Source of the DNA: an uncultured Porphyromonas sp.
GTDB taxonomy: Bacteria > Bacteroidota > Bacteroidia > Bacteroidales > Porphyromonadaceae
Reading direction: 5' to 3'
DNA: 64,000 nucleotides
NCBI RefSeq assembly: GCF_902489635.1
Contig: NZ_CABUAN010000001.1
Location: 1 to 64,000 of the forward strand
Below, one piece after another: positions 1 through 8,352 of the stretch. Each line of letters opens with the position of its first letter. Positions within the stretch are counted from its first letter, which is position 1. Both the position numbers and the translations under genes were made by a program. Under the pieces are notes generated by a model. It had not been told where the DNA came from. It saw only the letters and a program-made list of their open reading frames with translations, and searched no databases.

Positions 1-80
1 AAAATTCTTCGGACTTATGATTTCATTCTTCCGAAGTTTCATTTCATTCTTCCGAAGTTTTGTTTCTCCTCTCCGTGGGG
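1..80. repeat. Composite 21/22-nt intergenic repeat, family A, copy 1 (cut by window edge)
   Basis: Three 21-nt units lie at 5-25, 26-46 and 47-67, each built on TTCTTCCGAAGTTTCATTTC or a close variant. A degraded CCACGTGG-like site (ccgtgggg) follows near 72-80. The same architecture recurs at 14763-14921, 20697-20820 and, inverted, 60828-60967. The left part is outside the window. Open frames that cross it are products of the repeat and not genes. Confidence 0.85.
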
Positions 81-375
81 ATTTTTTGTTTGCTACGTAG
101 CTATTGGAGATTTTCTCAGGTGAGATCCGAATCCTCGCAAATATCGGAGTGCTCAGCACATCTATTCCTCGTTTGTCGTTGTGTTCTAGTCCATGAAAAA
201 GCAATATATGGGCTAATCCTTGAGACTCCTTTGCGATATCTTTGTTGATTTCAGAATGGGTTTTATGTTTAGTTACGTGGTGAGATTATATGTTTTAGAA
301 GTGAGAAGTGTCTAGTCCCCCAATTCCGTAAATCTTACGAAAAGCACATTTGCAGGGATGCATTTTTATAACTCT
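81..375. other. Intergenic stretch with no recognised feature
   Basis: No conserved reading frame, tRNA, strong hairpin or promoter is apparent here. It separates repeat copy A1 from the stop codon of the minus-strand orphan gene. Confidence 0.5.
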
Positions 376-687
376 CTAGTATTGATCGATTACGTCAAAA
401 CCATCGTATGGAAAGTGTTTCCCGTGCCAAAGGTCTAAATAGAATATGATTACTCGCTTTTCAATCGGGATGGAGCTGTCAATAAGCACTCCATCGCAGT
501 CCCCAGCCGCCAGTCCCTCTTCCAATGAGTCTTTCATCCTTTGGAAGAAACGCTCATCTCGAGATACATTGTCAGCTAGCATCTTCTCCCCGCTCCACCA
601 AAGAGCATCAATAGAGCCTCCGTCAAACGGATTCTCATCTTCGCCTTTGTAGTATCGGCACAGCTTAATCAATTCGTCTCTAGTCAT
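376..687 (-). CDS. Small acidic hypothetical protein
   Basis: This encodes 103 residues rich in Asp and Glu, with no signal peptide or membrane segment. I do not recognise the family. Aromatic patches (ALWW near the N-terminus, YLDLWHGKHFPYDGF near the C-terminus) and strong acidity are features often seen in small immunity or antitoxin proteins, but that is only a guess. A good minus-strand -7 box (TATCTTTG, 706-713) sits about 20 bases upstream of the ATG, which supports a real monocistronic gene. It is transcribed divergently from the ParB fragment and HicAB, and its base composition is AT-richer than the core genes. Confidence 0.6.
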   Translation of the reverse strand: MTRDELIKLCRYYKGEDENPFDGGSIDALWWSGEKMLADNVSRDERFFQRMKDSLEEGLAAGDCDGVLIDSSIPIEKRVIIFYLDLWHGKHFPYDGFDVIDQY

Positions 688-705
688 AACTCAATACTTT
701 GACAC

Positions 706-713
706 CAAAGATA
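706..713 (-). promoter_or_regulatory. Bacteroidetes -7 promoter box for the 376-687 gene
   Basis: The minus strand reads TATCTTTG, matching the TAnnTTTG consensus, just upstream of the ATG at 687. No -33 TTTG is found at the ideal 19-nt spacing. The box overlaps the first codons of the long plus-strand frame that opens at 699, arguing that the real start of that frame is the ATG at 738. Confidence 0.55.
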
Positions 714-737
714 CAAACTAACAAATACAACAACACC

Positions 738-1118
738 ATGAACGACAACAACGCACCGCACTACACCGAGCTACCCATAGTACAGCTCGAGGCGAACAAA
801 GAGCAGATTGACGGGCTACCAGCCACCCCCCGCAACATACAGCCCGACAAGCTAGCCAAGCTCAAGCGGAGCATACTGGACAATCCCGAGATGCTCCAGC
901 TCCGTGGCATCCTCGTCTATCCGCACGGGGACAAGTACATCGTCATCGGGGGCAATATGCGCCTCCGAGCTATGGTCGAGCTGGGTATGACCTCCGCCCC
1001 CTGCGTCGTTATCCCGAGCCACGTCACAGCCGACATCAAAGTGACAAAAATAACTCCCCGACAAACTTGCGTATATCACAAGTTTGTTATACCTTTGTAT
1101 TGTCAAAGTAAAGCAAGG
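738..1118 (+). pseudogene. Truncated ParB-like N-terminal domain, in frame with hicA
   Basis: From the ATG at 738 the frame encodes a ParB/Srx-like fold: a short proline-rich lead, a KLAKLKRSIL helix, a LRGILVYPHGDKYIVIGGN strand pair and a RLRAMVELG helix. These are the sequences of the ParB-type N-terminal domain of phage- and plasmid-borne proteins. Similarity stops near 1035-1043, after VIPSHVTADIK. The frame then crosses the hicA promoter without a stop and joins hicA at codon 1119. Full proteins of this kind are several hundred residues long, so about 100 residues is a remnant. An alternative is that a genuine ParB-HicA fusion is translated, but the promoter inside the junction makes accidental read-through more likely. 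Confidence 0.6.
1067..1097 (+). promoter_or_regulatory. hicAB promoter
   Basis: The -7 box TACCTTTG lies at 1090-1097, with TTG at 1067-1069 at about the right distance for a -33 element. It ends 21 bases before the HicA ATG at 1119. It lies inside the decayed end of the ParB-like frame. Confidence 0.65.
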
Positions 1119-1307
1119 ATGAAGTACAGCGAATTAGTAAGACAGATTAAAGCATTGGGCTGGTACAAGCTCAAGCGTGGCGGGTCGCACGATGCGTACG
1201 CCCACCCGACTATAAGAGGACGCATCACAATGCCAAGGCACGGATCTAAGGAAGTGCCCGCAGGTACAGAGAAAGCAATCCTAAAGCAAGCAAAGGGCGG
1301 TAAGTAG
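1119..1307 (+). CDS. hicA: HicA-type mRNA interferase toxin
   Basis: This 62-residue protein begins MKYSELVRQIKALGW and contains the HicA double-stranded-RNA-binding-like signature: a GGSHDAYAHP segment with the catalytic His followed by ITMPRHGSKEVPAGT. HicA toxins are small ribonucleases that cleave mRNA and are neutralised by HicB. The length is typical of the family. The start is chosen at 1119 because a promoter lies directly upstream and homology begins there, although the frame stays open back to 699. hicB follows after 50 bases on the same strand, the normal toxin-first order. Confidence 0.88.
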   Translation: MKYSELVRQIKALGWYKLKRGGSHDAYAHPTIRGRITMPRHGSKEVPAGTEKAILKQAKGGK

Positions 1308-1357
1308 ATCGCCCCGACACTCCTAGTAAAGAAAACACCTAGTAAAAACAAGCCGAT

Positions 1358-1765
1358 ATGAATACAATAACCGCACACATCGAGGGAACAAAGAGCAAAG
1401 GCTTTGCTATCTATGCCACCGCATTTGATTCCGCCATTGCATCAGATGGGGCGACAGTAGCTGAAGCGCAGGCAAGCTTCCGAGAAGCCATTGAGACGAC
1501 AGCGCTATCATACGAAGAGACGGGCGACAACGATATAGCGCAGGCTCTCCGAGAAGCTGAGGTCGAGTATATCTATGACGTGTCAGCACTCTTCTCCCTA
1601 TTCAAGGATTTAAACGCATCTCAGTTTATCAAGCGCACAAGCATCTCCAACGAGACATTACGACAATGGAGAGCGGGGCAAAAAGTTCCCAAGCACCGCC
1701 TGCAAGAGGTCGAGAGTGCCATACACCAGCTAGCAGAAGAGCTCCGAGCCGTACGACTACGATAA
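1358..1765 (+). CDS. hicB: HicB-type antitoxin
   Basis: This 135-residue protein has two parts. Residues about 1-70 form the degenerate RNase H-like HicB fold (KGFAIYATAFDSAIASDGATVAEAQASFREAIE). Residues about 75-130 form a helix-turn-helix of the Cro/C1 kind (ASQFIKRTSISNETLRQWRAGQKVP). In this family the N-terminal domain blocks HicA and the C-terminal domain represses the operon promoter. It follows hicA after 50 bases and is closed by an intrinsic terminator, so the pair forms a self-contained unit. Both key domains are complete, so the module looks functional. Confidence 0.87.
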   Translation: MNTITAHIEGTKSKGFAIYATAFDSAIASDGATVAEAQASFREAIETTALSYEETGDNDIAQALREAEVEYIYDVSALFSLFKDLNASQFIKRTSISNETLRQWRAGQKVPKHRLQEVESAIHQLAEELRAVRLR

Positions 1766-1807
1766 TGTCAGTGCTTGCTTTACTTTGACAGGTCGCAAGC
1801 CGACTGC

Positions 1808-1845
1808 AAGCCCTCACAGCGTGAATCGCTCGTGGGGGCTTTTTT
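1808..1845 (+). terminator. Intrinsic terminator after hicAB
   Basis: The stem AGCCCTCAC (1809-1817) pairs with GTGGGGGCT (1832-1840) through one G-T pair, followed by a run of T to 1845. Confidence 0.8.
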
Positions 1846-2056
1846 CGTATCCACACCTCACGCAGGTGACAAGAGATAGCCTTTGGCTTTTGGTCATTAG
1901 CCAGCCAAAAGCCAACCGCTAACAGCTAACCGCCAACCGCCAAGCTGGGCAGTTGTGTGCTTTTTCGTACATTTGTAAGCGATTGCAGTCGGGCTATGTA
2001 GAGCCGACTGCGACAGACCATTTTATTTCAGTAGACTTTATCGATCTCATCGTGCT

Positions 2057-3169
2057 ATGCAAGAGCCAAACAAACCTAGAGTGATCATCAGTGGAGGCGG
2101 TACAGGTGGACACATCAACCCCGCCCTAGCTATTGCCGACGAGGTACGTCGACGCTACCCCGGGAGTCAGATACTCTTCGTGGGTGCACTGGGGCGTATG
2201 GAGATGGAGCGTGTCCCCGCAGCTGGTTATGAGATCGTGGGACTGCCCGTCATGGGGATGGATCGTAAGCGTCTCTGGCGCAACTTTAAGGTGCTGCGCT
2301 CTCTCATCAAGAGCCGCCTAATGGTTCGCAAGACTTTGACAGAGTTTCACCCCGATCTAGCGGTCGGTGTGGGTGGCTATGCGAGTGCCCCCACGCTCAA
2401 GGAGGCACAGCGTAGCGGCATCCCTACCCTCTTGCAAGAGCAAAACAGCTATGCCGGTGTGACCAATAAGCTCCTAGCTCGTGATGCGAAGTGTATCTGC
2501 GTCGCTTATCCAGGCATGGAGCGCTTCTTCCCGAGTGATCGGATCATCCTAACGGGCAACCCCGTACGTCACGCTATCGAGTACAATCATACGACCCGTG
2601 AGGAGGCGTGTGCGTACTTTGCACTCCCCTCTTCACTCTCGCGTACGATCCTAGTCATGGGCGGTAGTCTCGGGGCTAGGACGATCAATGAGTCGGTCGT
2701 GGCTGCGCTACCTGAGTGGAGCAAGCTAGGCTATCAGTTGATCTGGCAGACGGGACGGAGCTACGAGCATGAGGCACAGGAGCTTATCAAGGAGTACGAT
2801 ATTAGTAAGCGGGCTTATGTCTCGGCATACGTAGAGCGTATGGATCTAGCTTACCGCCTGGCCGATGTGGCGGTGTCTCGTGCGGGCGCGCTGAGTGTCT
2901 CGGAACTTTGTCTCTCGGAGCTTCCTGCTATACTGATCCCCTCGCCCAATGTGGCTGAGGATCATCAGACGAAAAATGCGCGTGCACTCTCTACTCGAGG
3001 TGCTGCGATCCTTCTCCCCGACAGCGAAGCGGTAGGTCAGATGGGGCTCACCATCACGGAGCTACTCAAAGACGAGACACGAAGGGATGATATGAAAGCT
3101 GCGCTCCGTGATCTAGCTACACCGCAAGCGGTGGAGCGCATCGTGGATCAGATGGAGCAGCTGTGGTAG
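2057..3169 (+). CDS. murG: UDP-N-acetylglucosamine transferase MurG (lipid II synthase)
   Basis: MurG moves GlcNAc from UDP-GlcNAc to lipid I on the inner face of the membrane, giving lipid II. The 370 residues match the usual length. Visible motifs are the N-terminal glycine loop GGGTGGHINPA (residues 13-23), GVGGYAS (104-110), LQEQN (126-130) and, in the C-terminal Rossmann domain, MGGSLGARTIN followed by SRAGALSVSEL, which contacts the nucleotide sugar. murC follows after 37 bases, then ftsQ, ftsA and ftsZ. The gene normally upstream in this cluster (ftsW) is absent: hicAB and an intergenic spacer with degenerate short repeats lie there instead. A possible -7 box (TACATTTG) is at 1968-1975. 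Confidence 0.97.
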   Translation: MQEPNKPRVIISGGGTGGHINPALAIADEVRRRYPGSQILFVGALGRMEMERVPAAGYEIVGLPVMGMDRKRLWRNFKVLRSLIKSRLMVRKTLTEFHPDLAVGVGGYASAPTLKEAQRSGIPTLLQEQNSYAGVTNKLLARDAKCICVAYPGMERFFPSDRIILTGNPVRHAIEYNHTTREEACAYFALPSSLSRTILVMGGSLGARTINESVVAALPEWSKLGYQLIWQTGRSYEHEAQELIKEYDISKRAYVSAYVERMDLAYRLADVAVSRAGALSVSELCLSELPAILIPSPNVAEDHQTKNARALSTRGAAILLPDSEAVGQMGLTITELLKDETRRDDMKAALRDLATPQAVERIVDQMEQLW

Positions 3170-3206
3170 CCTCTTATATTACTTTGCAAAGACCTTTCTC
3201 TAACGC

Positions 3207-4580
3207 ATGAGTTACGTTTATCTTATAGGTATCGGCGGTGCTGGCATGAGTGCTCTAGCACGTTACTATCATCTCAAGGGGTGCAACGTGTCGGGCTACG
3301 ACCGCTCTCACAATATGTACACGGACGAGCTGGAGCAGCTAGGCATCGCTATACACTACGATAGCGACGCGACGTGGCTGGAGACAGCTCCGATGACGCC
3401 TGACAATACCCTAGTCATCTACACGCCTGCTATACCGCACGACCACCCTGAGCTGTGCTATCTGCGTAGTCATCACTTCCGCGTCTTGAAGCGTGCTGAG
3501 GCACTGGGTGTCATAGCCGAGAGCTATCGTACACTGGCCGTTGCCGGTTCGCATGGTAAGACCACTACGACCAATATGCTAGCGCATATCCTAGATGGTG
3601 CCAAGGAGGTGGGCTGTACCGCATTCATCGGTGGACTGGCTGTGGATACAGGCTCTAACTTTATCTACTCCAACCACTCCGATCTGCTGGTGGTAGAGGC
3701 GGACGAGTATGACCGCTCGTTCCTGCATCTGAACCCCTATATGGCTGTCGTGACCTCGACCGATGCGGATCACCTAGACATCTACGGAGACTATGAGGGG
3801 TACCTCGCAGGCTTTGAGCAGTTTTGCAGTCAGCTAGAGCCTGGTGGCACGCTGCTGATGAAGGAAGGGCTTCCGATCAAGCCACATCTAGCCGAGAGGG
3901 TGCGCACATTGACCTATGGCAGTGCCTCTACGGCGGATGCTTACTACGATCATGTGACCGTCGGAGATGGGACAATCCGCTTCGACTGGCACTACCCAGA
4001 GGCGGGGCTTCATCTAGAGCAAGTGCGTCTAGGGGTGCCTGTACGTACCAATCTGGAGAATGCTACGGCAGCTATGACCATCGCTTACCTCAATGGAGTT
4101 GCTCCGGCTGACATCGTACGAGGTGTGGAGAGCTTTCGAGGCACCAAGCGGCGCTTCGAGCTGGTACTGCAGACGGATCGACACCTACTCATCGATGACT
4201 ATGCGCATCACCCCGTAGAGCTAGACAGCTCCATTCGCTCGATCAAGGAGATCTACGGCTCGGAAGATGTGCTGGCTATCTTTCAGCCACACCTCTACTC
4301 GCGTACGGCAGACTTCTATAAGGACTTTGCCGAGAGCCTCTCGCACGTGGATCAGGTGATCGTGCTAGACATTTACCCAGCCCGTGAGGAGCCTATGCCT
4401 GGCGTCACTTCTGAGCTTATATATAAGGAGTTGACAGCGCCACACCGCTGGCTATGTACCAAGGAGGAGCTACTCCCCCTACTGCGACAGATAGAGCTGC
4501 CACGCGTGGTGGTCACGGTCGGTGCGGGAGACATTGACAAGTTGGTCCTCCCGATCAGAGATTATCTAGCTACACTATAA
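3207..4580 (+). CDS. murC: UDP-N-acetylmuramate--L-alanine ligase MurC
   Basis: MurC adds the first L-Ala of the peptidoglycan stem peptide to UDP-MurNAc using ATP, in the cytoplasm. The 457-residue protein has the three Mur ligase domains: an N-terminal Rossmann fold with GIGGAGMSALA (residues 8-18), the ATP-binding P-loop GSHGKTTTT (114-122) with a downstream VVEADEYDRSF, and a C-terminal domain beginning at the DDYAHHP motif. The length is standard. It sits between murG (37 bases upstream) and ftsQ (9 bases downstream) and is almost certainly cotranscribed with ftsQ. Confidence 0.97.
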   Translation: MSYVYLIGIGGAGMSALARYYHLKGCNVSGYDRSHNMYTDELEQLGIAIHYDSDATWLETAPMTPDNTLVIYTPAIPHDHPELCYLRSHHFRVLKRAEALGVIAESYRTLAVAGSHGKTTTTNMLAHILDGAKEVGCTAFIGGLAVDTGSNFIYSNHSDLLVVEADEYDRSFLHLNPYMAVVTSTDADHLDIYGDYEGYLAGFEQFCSQLEPGGTLLMKEGLPIKPHLAERVRTLTYGSASTADAYYDHVTVGDGTIRFDWHYPEAGLHLEQVRLGVPVRTNLENATAAMTIAYLNGVAPADIVRGVESFRGTKRRFELVLQTDRHLLIDDYAHHPVELDSSIRSIKEIYGSEDVLAIFQPHLYSRTADFYKDFAESLSHVDQVIVLDIYPAREEPMPGVTSELIYKELTAPHRWLCTKEELLPLLRQIELPRVVVTVGAGDIDKLVLPIRDYLATL

Positions 4581-4589
4581 TAATAAGGC

Positions 4590-5342
4590 ATGCGCTACCT
4601 ATACCTCTCTCTCGCTCTGCTCCTCGTGGGACTACTCTGCTACCTGGCGGTCTCGTCACCACAGACGGCACCAGTACGTATCTCCGATGTGAAGGCGGAT
4701 ATTAAGTACGAGGGTGAGCACCCCTTGATGCCTGAGCGAGATCTCGTGAGCGAACTGAAGGCGCTAGGCTTTCGTCCCATAGGTCAGTCGGTAGACTCAC
4801 TCTCTACGATGGCTATCGAGTCGCAGCTGATACGCAACGGGCTCTTTAGTCACATAGACCTCTACACCACTCCTGGGGGCGTGCTGCACGTATCTATGCT
4901 CCAGCGCGAGCCTCTCTTTACGTTGCTCACGCCACAGGGCAACTACTTCGTCTGCAAGGATCAGACGGTGGTGCCGATAGAGCGTAGCGAGGACTACTAC
5001 ACGACCTTCCTACCGGTCAGTGGCAGCATCTCTGTAGATCAAGCGGCGCACGAGCTTTACCCGTTGATGCAGCTGATCCTTGCTGATCCGCTCTGGCGAG
5101 ATCTATTCATACATATCTATGTAGATCCCCTCCGAGGGGTCATCGCCACGCCACGAGCTAGCAATACGGAGATCATCCTGGGGACTAGCCCCAACTGGGA
5201 GGAGAAACTGGATAATCTCAGACTCTTCGTCGAGCAGGTGATCCCCATATTTGGCTGGAATAGCTTTATTTCTGTACATTTGGAGTACAAAGACCAAATA
5301 GTAACCGTCCCGTCAGAGGAGGGAGCTTTACAAAGACCTTGA
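4590..5342 (+). CDS. ftsQ: Cell division protein FtsQ
   Basis: This is a bitopic divisome protein linking cytoplasmic ring components to septal wall synthesis. The 250-residue sequence has a single N-terminal membrane segment (about residues 4-21, YLYLSLALLLVGLLCYLAV) followed by a periplasmic region. The start of that region resembles a POTRA domain, though it is more divergent than in Proteobacteria, as is usual for Bacteroidetes. Its identity rests mainly on position, between murC (9-base gap) and ftsA, together with length and topology. The C-terminal part (GWNSFISVHLEYKDQIV) fits the FtsQ beta domain. Confidence 0.88.
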   Translation: MRYLYLSLALLLVGLLCYLAVSSPQTAPVRISDVKADIKYEGEHPLMPERDLVSELKALGFRPIGQSVDSLSTMAIESQLIRNGLFSHIDLYTTPGGVLHVSMLQREPLFTLLTPQGNYFVCKDQTVVPIERSEDYYTTFLPVSGSISVDQAAHELYPLMQLILADPLWRDLFIHIYVDPLRGVIATPRASNTEIILGTSPNWEEKLDNLRLFVEQVIPIFGWNSFISVHLEYKDQIVTVPSEEGALQRP

Positions 5343-5396
5343 TAGAGCCTCTCGAATCTGGCTTAACACATAATCGTATACTCTCAACGCACTCTA

Positions 5397-6863
5397 ATGT
5401 TATACAACGAAGATCTCTACACTGCCATAGACTTAGGTAGTGCTACCATACGGGGTATGGTAGGTACCAAGAAGGATGGCAAAGTCCTCCCTATCGCCAT
5501 AGCCGAGGTGCCCACAAGCAACGCAATCCGCAAGGGGGTCGTCAACAATATGGAGGAGCTACACAACAAGCTCAAGGTACTGATAGATCGTCTCAACGAG
5601 CAGCTCCCGGATCAGCACACAGAGATCAAAAAGGTCTACGTCGGCTTCGGCGGTAAGTCTCTTATGTCACGATCCTACAAGATCAATCATAAGATGGACA
5701 ACCCCGACGGTGAGGAGATCAGCGACTACCATATCAACCTCATCAATAAGCGAGTCAAGAACTACCGACTCAACGCTCACGAGGTGCTGGATGTGTCGGA
5801 CCCTTACTGTCTCGTAGACGGACGTGTGGAGAGAAATATCAAGGGACTGCTCTGCACGGAGTTTTCGATCCACTTCAACCTCATCACAACTCGCTCTAGC
5901 AATGTCAACTTCATCCGTATGGCTATCGAGGACCGTCTAGGACTCGAGCTAGAGGCTATACTCCCCTCTCCATGCTGCGAGGCGGACGTACTCCTCTATC
6001 CCGATGCTAAGACGCTCGGCGTAGCACTAGTCAACATTGGTGCGGGCACTTCCTCTGTCGCTATCTACAAAAACGACACGCTGAAGTGCTTACGGGTCAT
6101 CCCCTTTGGTTCGAAAAACATAACCAACGACTTGATGTCTCTCCACATCACTTACCCCGAAGCAGAGAAGATCAAGCTGGAGGAAGCACACCCCTTTACC
6201 GATGCTTATGATGATGAGTCTATCACGCTCAGCTCTCCAGACGGTACTCGCGAGCGAGAGATCAAGATGCGAGACATCAACAGCCTCGTGACAGCCCGTA
6301 TGAAGGAGATCACCGCCAATGTGCTTCGAGTCATTCGTGACTTTGAGGCGGGTGCTAGACTGGGTTCTGGCATTGTCCTAGCTGGGCAAGGCGCACTCAT
6401 GAGAGGCTTCATAAACTACCTACAGGGCGAGAGCAAGTTCGTCTCACTAGCGCGAGAGTTCAACGATAAGGTGTACAAGGACAACACACCCCTCTCTAGC
6501 GATGTGGACTACGCCGGCTGCGCGGGACTCATCTATCGCGCTGAGGTCAACTGCGTCGGAGCTATCGACACGCCTCAGACGACGGTCTCTCCGTCAAGCA
6601 AGGCTACCACACAGCCTCAGCCTGCAGCTGTACAAGCCGATACGCCCCAGGAGGCTCCCGAAGAGACGACCAGTACCGCCACACCTCAAGAGGAGCCTGA
6701 ACAGCACACCCAGCAGCAGGCTCAGGCATCGCTCTTTGACCTGCCCGATGTCGACCAGCCGCATAAGACTGTAAAGCGGGAGCCCAAGAGTGTCAAGCGC
6801 AAGAAGTCCTTCAACTGGTTCTCCAAGATCAAGGACGTACTGACCAACGACGACATCGACTAG
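5397..6863 (+). CDS. ftsA: Cell division protein FtsA
   Basis: FtsA is the actin-like protein that ties the FtsZ ring to the membrane. The 488 residues begin with an actin-type phosphate loop (AIDLGSATIRGMVG), continue through the 1C domain and a second nucleotide motif (VNIGAGTSSVAIY), and include the adenosine motif region (GSGIVLAGQGALM). After about residue 395 comes a Pro/Gln/Thr-rich linker, and the end (SFNWFSKIKDVLTND) is the expected amphipathic membrane-targeting helix. The long linker makes it larger than the E. coli protein, as is common in Bacteroidetes. ftsZ follows after 49 bases. Confidence 0.96.
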   Translation: MLYNEDLYTAIDLGSATIRGMVGTKKDGKVLPIAIAEVPTSNAIRKGVVNNMEELHNKLKVLIDRLNEQLPDQHTEIKKVYVGFGGKSLMSRSYKINHKMDNPDGEEISDYHINLINKRVKNYRLNAHEVLDVSDPYCLVDGRVERNIKGLLCTEFSIHFNLITTRSSNVNFIRMAIEDRLGLELEAILPSPCCEADVLLYPDAKTLGVALVNIGAGTSSVAIYKNDTLKCLRVIPFGSKNITNDLMSLHITYPEAEKIKLEEAHPFTDAYDDESITLSSPDGTREREIKMRDINSLVTARMKEITANVLRVIRDFEAGARLGSGIVLAGQGALMRGFINYLQGESKFVSLAREFNDKVYKDNTPLSSDVDYAGCAGLIYRAEVNCVGAIDTPQTTVSPSSKATTQPQPAAVQADTPQEAPEETTSTATPQEEPEQHTQQQAQASLFDLPDVDQPHKTVKREPKSVKRKKSFNWFSKIKDVLTNDDID

Positions 6864-6912
6864 TCCTCCCCGCTTACCTTCAATTTATCTAACCTCTTAC
6901 CTCTTTCGACAA

Positions 6913-8334
6913 ATGGATAACGCAGACAAGCTCGTCAACTTCAAATACAATAAAGCGGTCGCTCAGAGAAAGCTCATCAAGGTGATCGGCGTAGGTGGTG
7001 CTGGAGGCAATGCCGTCAAGCACATTCACGCTTCTGGACTCCAGGGCGTATCCTATCTGCTCCTCAACACTGATGAGCAAGACCTCGCCAAGAGCGGACT
7101 AAAAGATGTAGCCGTCATCGGGCAGAAGCTAACCCAGGGACTAGGTGCCGGAAGCAAGATCGAGGTCGGCGAAGAGGCCGCCTTAGAAGATCGAGAGCTC
7201 ATCCACTCCCTCCTGGACGACAACGAGACACAGATGGTCTTCATCTGCGCTGGTATGGGAGGCGGTACGGGTACTGGAGCTGCACCTGTCATTGCGAAGA
7301 TAGCGCGGGATATGGGACTGCTCACCGTCGGCTTTATCTTCATGCCTTTCGTCCGTGAGGAGAGACAGCGTATGATCAAAGCGGCACAAGGTGCCGAGCG
7401 TATGCGACAAGAGGTAGACTCGCTGGTCATCATTGCCAACGAAAACATCAACCAAGTCTACGGTGAGCTACCCTGGAACGAGTCTCTCAACAAGGCAAAT
7501 GAGATCCTTGCCAATGCGGTACGAGCCATTACGATGGTTATCACCAACGAGATGGAGATGAACCAAGACTTTGCCGACGTACGCACCACGCTCAAGGACG
7601 GAGGCATCGCACATATCAGCATCGGTTATGGCGAGGGTGTAGACCGTGTGAGCAAGGCTATCGACTCCGCTCTGCGCTCACCGCTACTCAACAATGACGA
7701 CATCACCACGGCGACAAGGCTTCAGCTGGCTATCTTCTACGATCCGTCCGACGCGCTGACGACAGACGAGATGGACGAGATCAAGAAGCTCACCTCCTCC
7801 ATCCGCAATCTGCAGAACAATAAGTCGGGACACGCCTTCAATGAAGAGCTGGGCAACAAGGTGATGGTGGTCATCATCGCATCAGGCTTCCAAAAGGAAG
7901 CGCACATGCCTATGACCGCTATGGATGTAGAGGACTATGTGCGCCAGACGGAGATCGAGAAGGAGCAAAACAAGCTGCTCAACCAGTACTACTCCGAGTT
8001 TGACCTGGAGCCACGCAGCTCTCTGCCTACCTTTGTGCCTATCGTGCTGACTGACGATGAGCTAGATCGTGACGACCTGATAGACTACCTCGATGAGGAG
8101 CCTGCTAAGAACCACAGCTACTCAGAGGTCGAGGAGCGACGTGCCAAGTACAAGTACGGCAACCAGACACCTGCTATGTCTCAGACGCTTGATACGTCAA
8201 AGGTTGCCCAGCGCTCCACACCTACTCGGATGCCTGGCGCAGACGTAGAGGAGCTACCCAACGTCGATCCTACGAAGGAAGGTACAGAGCCTACCACCCA
8301 ATCAGTTAATCAGCCCAAGATCATCAAGTTCTGA
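6913..8334 (+). CDS. ftsZ: Cell division GTPase FtsZ
   Basis: FtsZ is the tubulin-like GTPase that assembles the division ring. The 473-residue protein has an N-terminal GTP-binding loop GVGGAGGNAV (residues 26-35) and the tubulin signature GGGTGTG (116-122). The globular core ends near residue 330. A variable linker of about 130 residues follows, then a short conserved C-terminal tail ending PKIIKF. It is the last division gene of the cluster. The downstream nucleosidase gene starts only 18 bases after the stop and may be cotranscribed. Confidence 0.98.
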   Translation: MDNADKLVNFKYNKAVAQRKLIKVIGVGGAGGNAVKHIHASGLQGVSYLLLNTDEQDLAKSGLKDVAVIGQKLTQGLGAGSKIEVGEEAALEDRELIHSLLDDNETQMVFICAGMGGGTGTGAAPVIAKIARDMGLLTVGFIFMPFVREERQRMIKAAQGAERMRQEVDSLVIIANENINQVYGELPWNESLNKANEILANAVRAITMVITNEMEMNQDFADVRTTLKDGGIAHISIGYGEGVDRVSKAIDSALRSPLLNNDDITTATRLQLAIFYDPSDALTTDEMDEIKKLTSSIRNLQNNKSGHAFNEELGNKVMVVIIASGFQKEAHMPMTAMDVEDYVRQTEIEKEQNKLLNQYYSEFDLEPRSSLPTFVPIVLTDDELDRDDLIDYLDEEPAKNHSYSEVEERRAKYKYGNQTPAMSQTLDTSKVAQRSTPTRMPGADVEELPNVDPTKEGTEPTTQSVNQPKIIKF

Positions 8335-8352
8335 GCCGGAGCTCTAGCAAGT

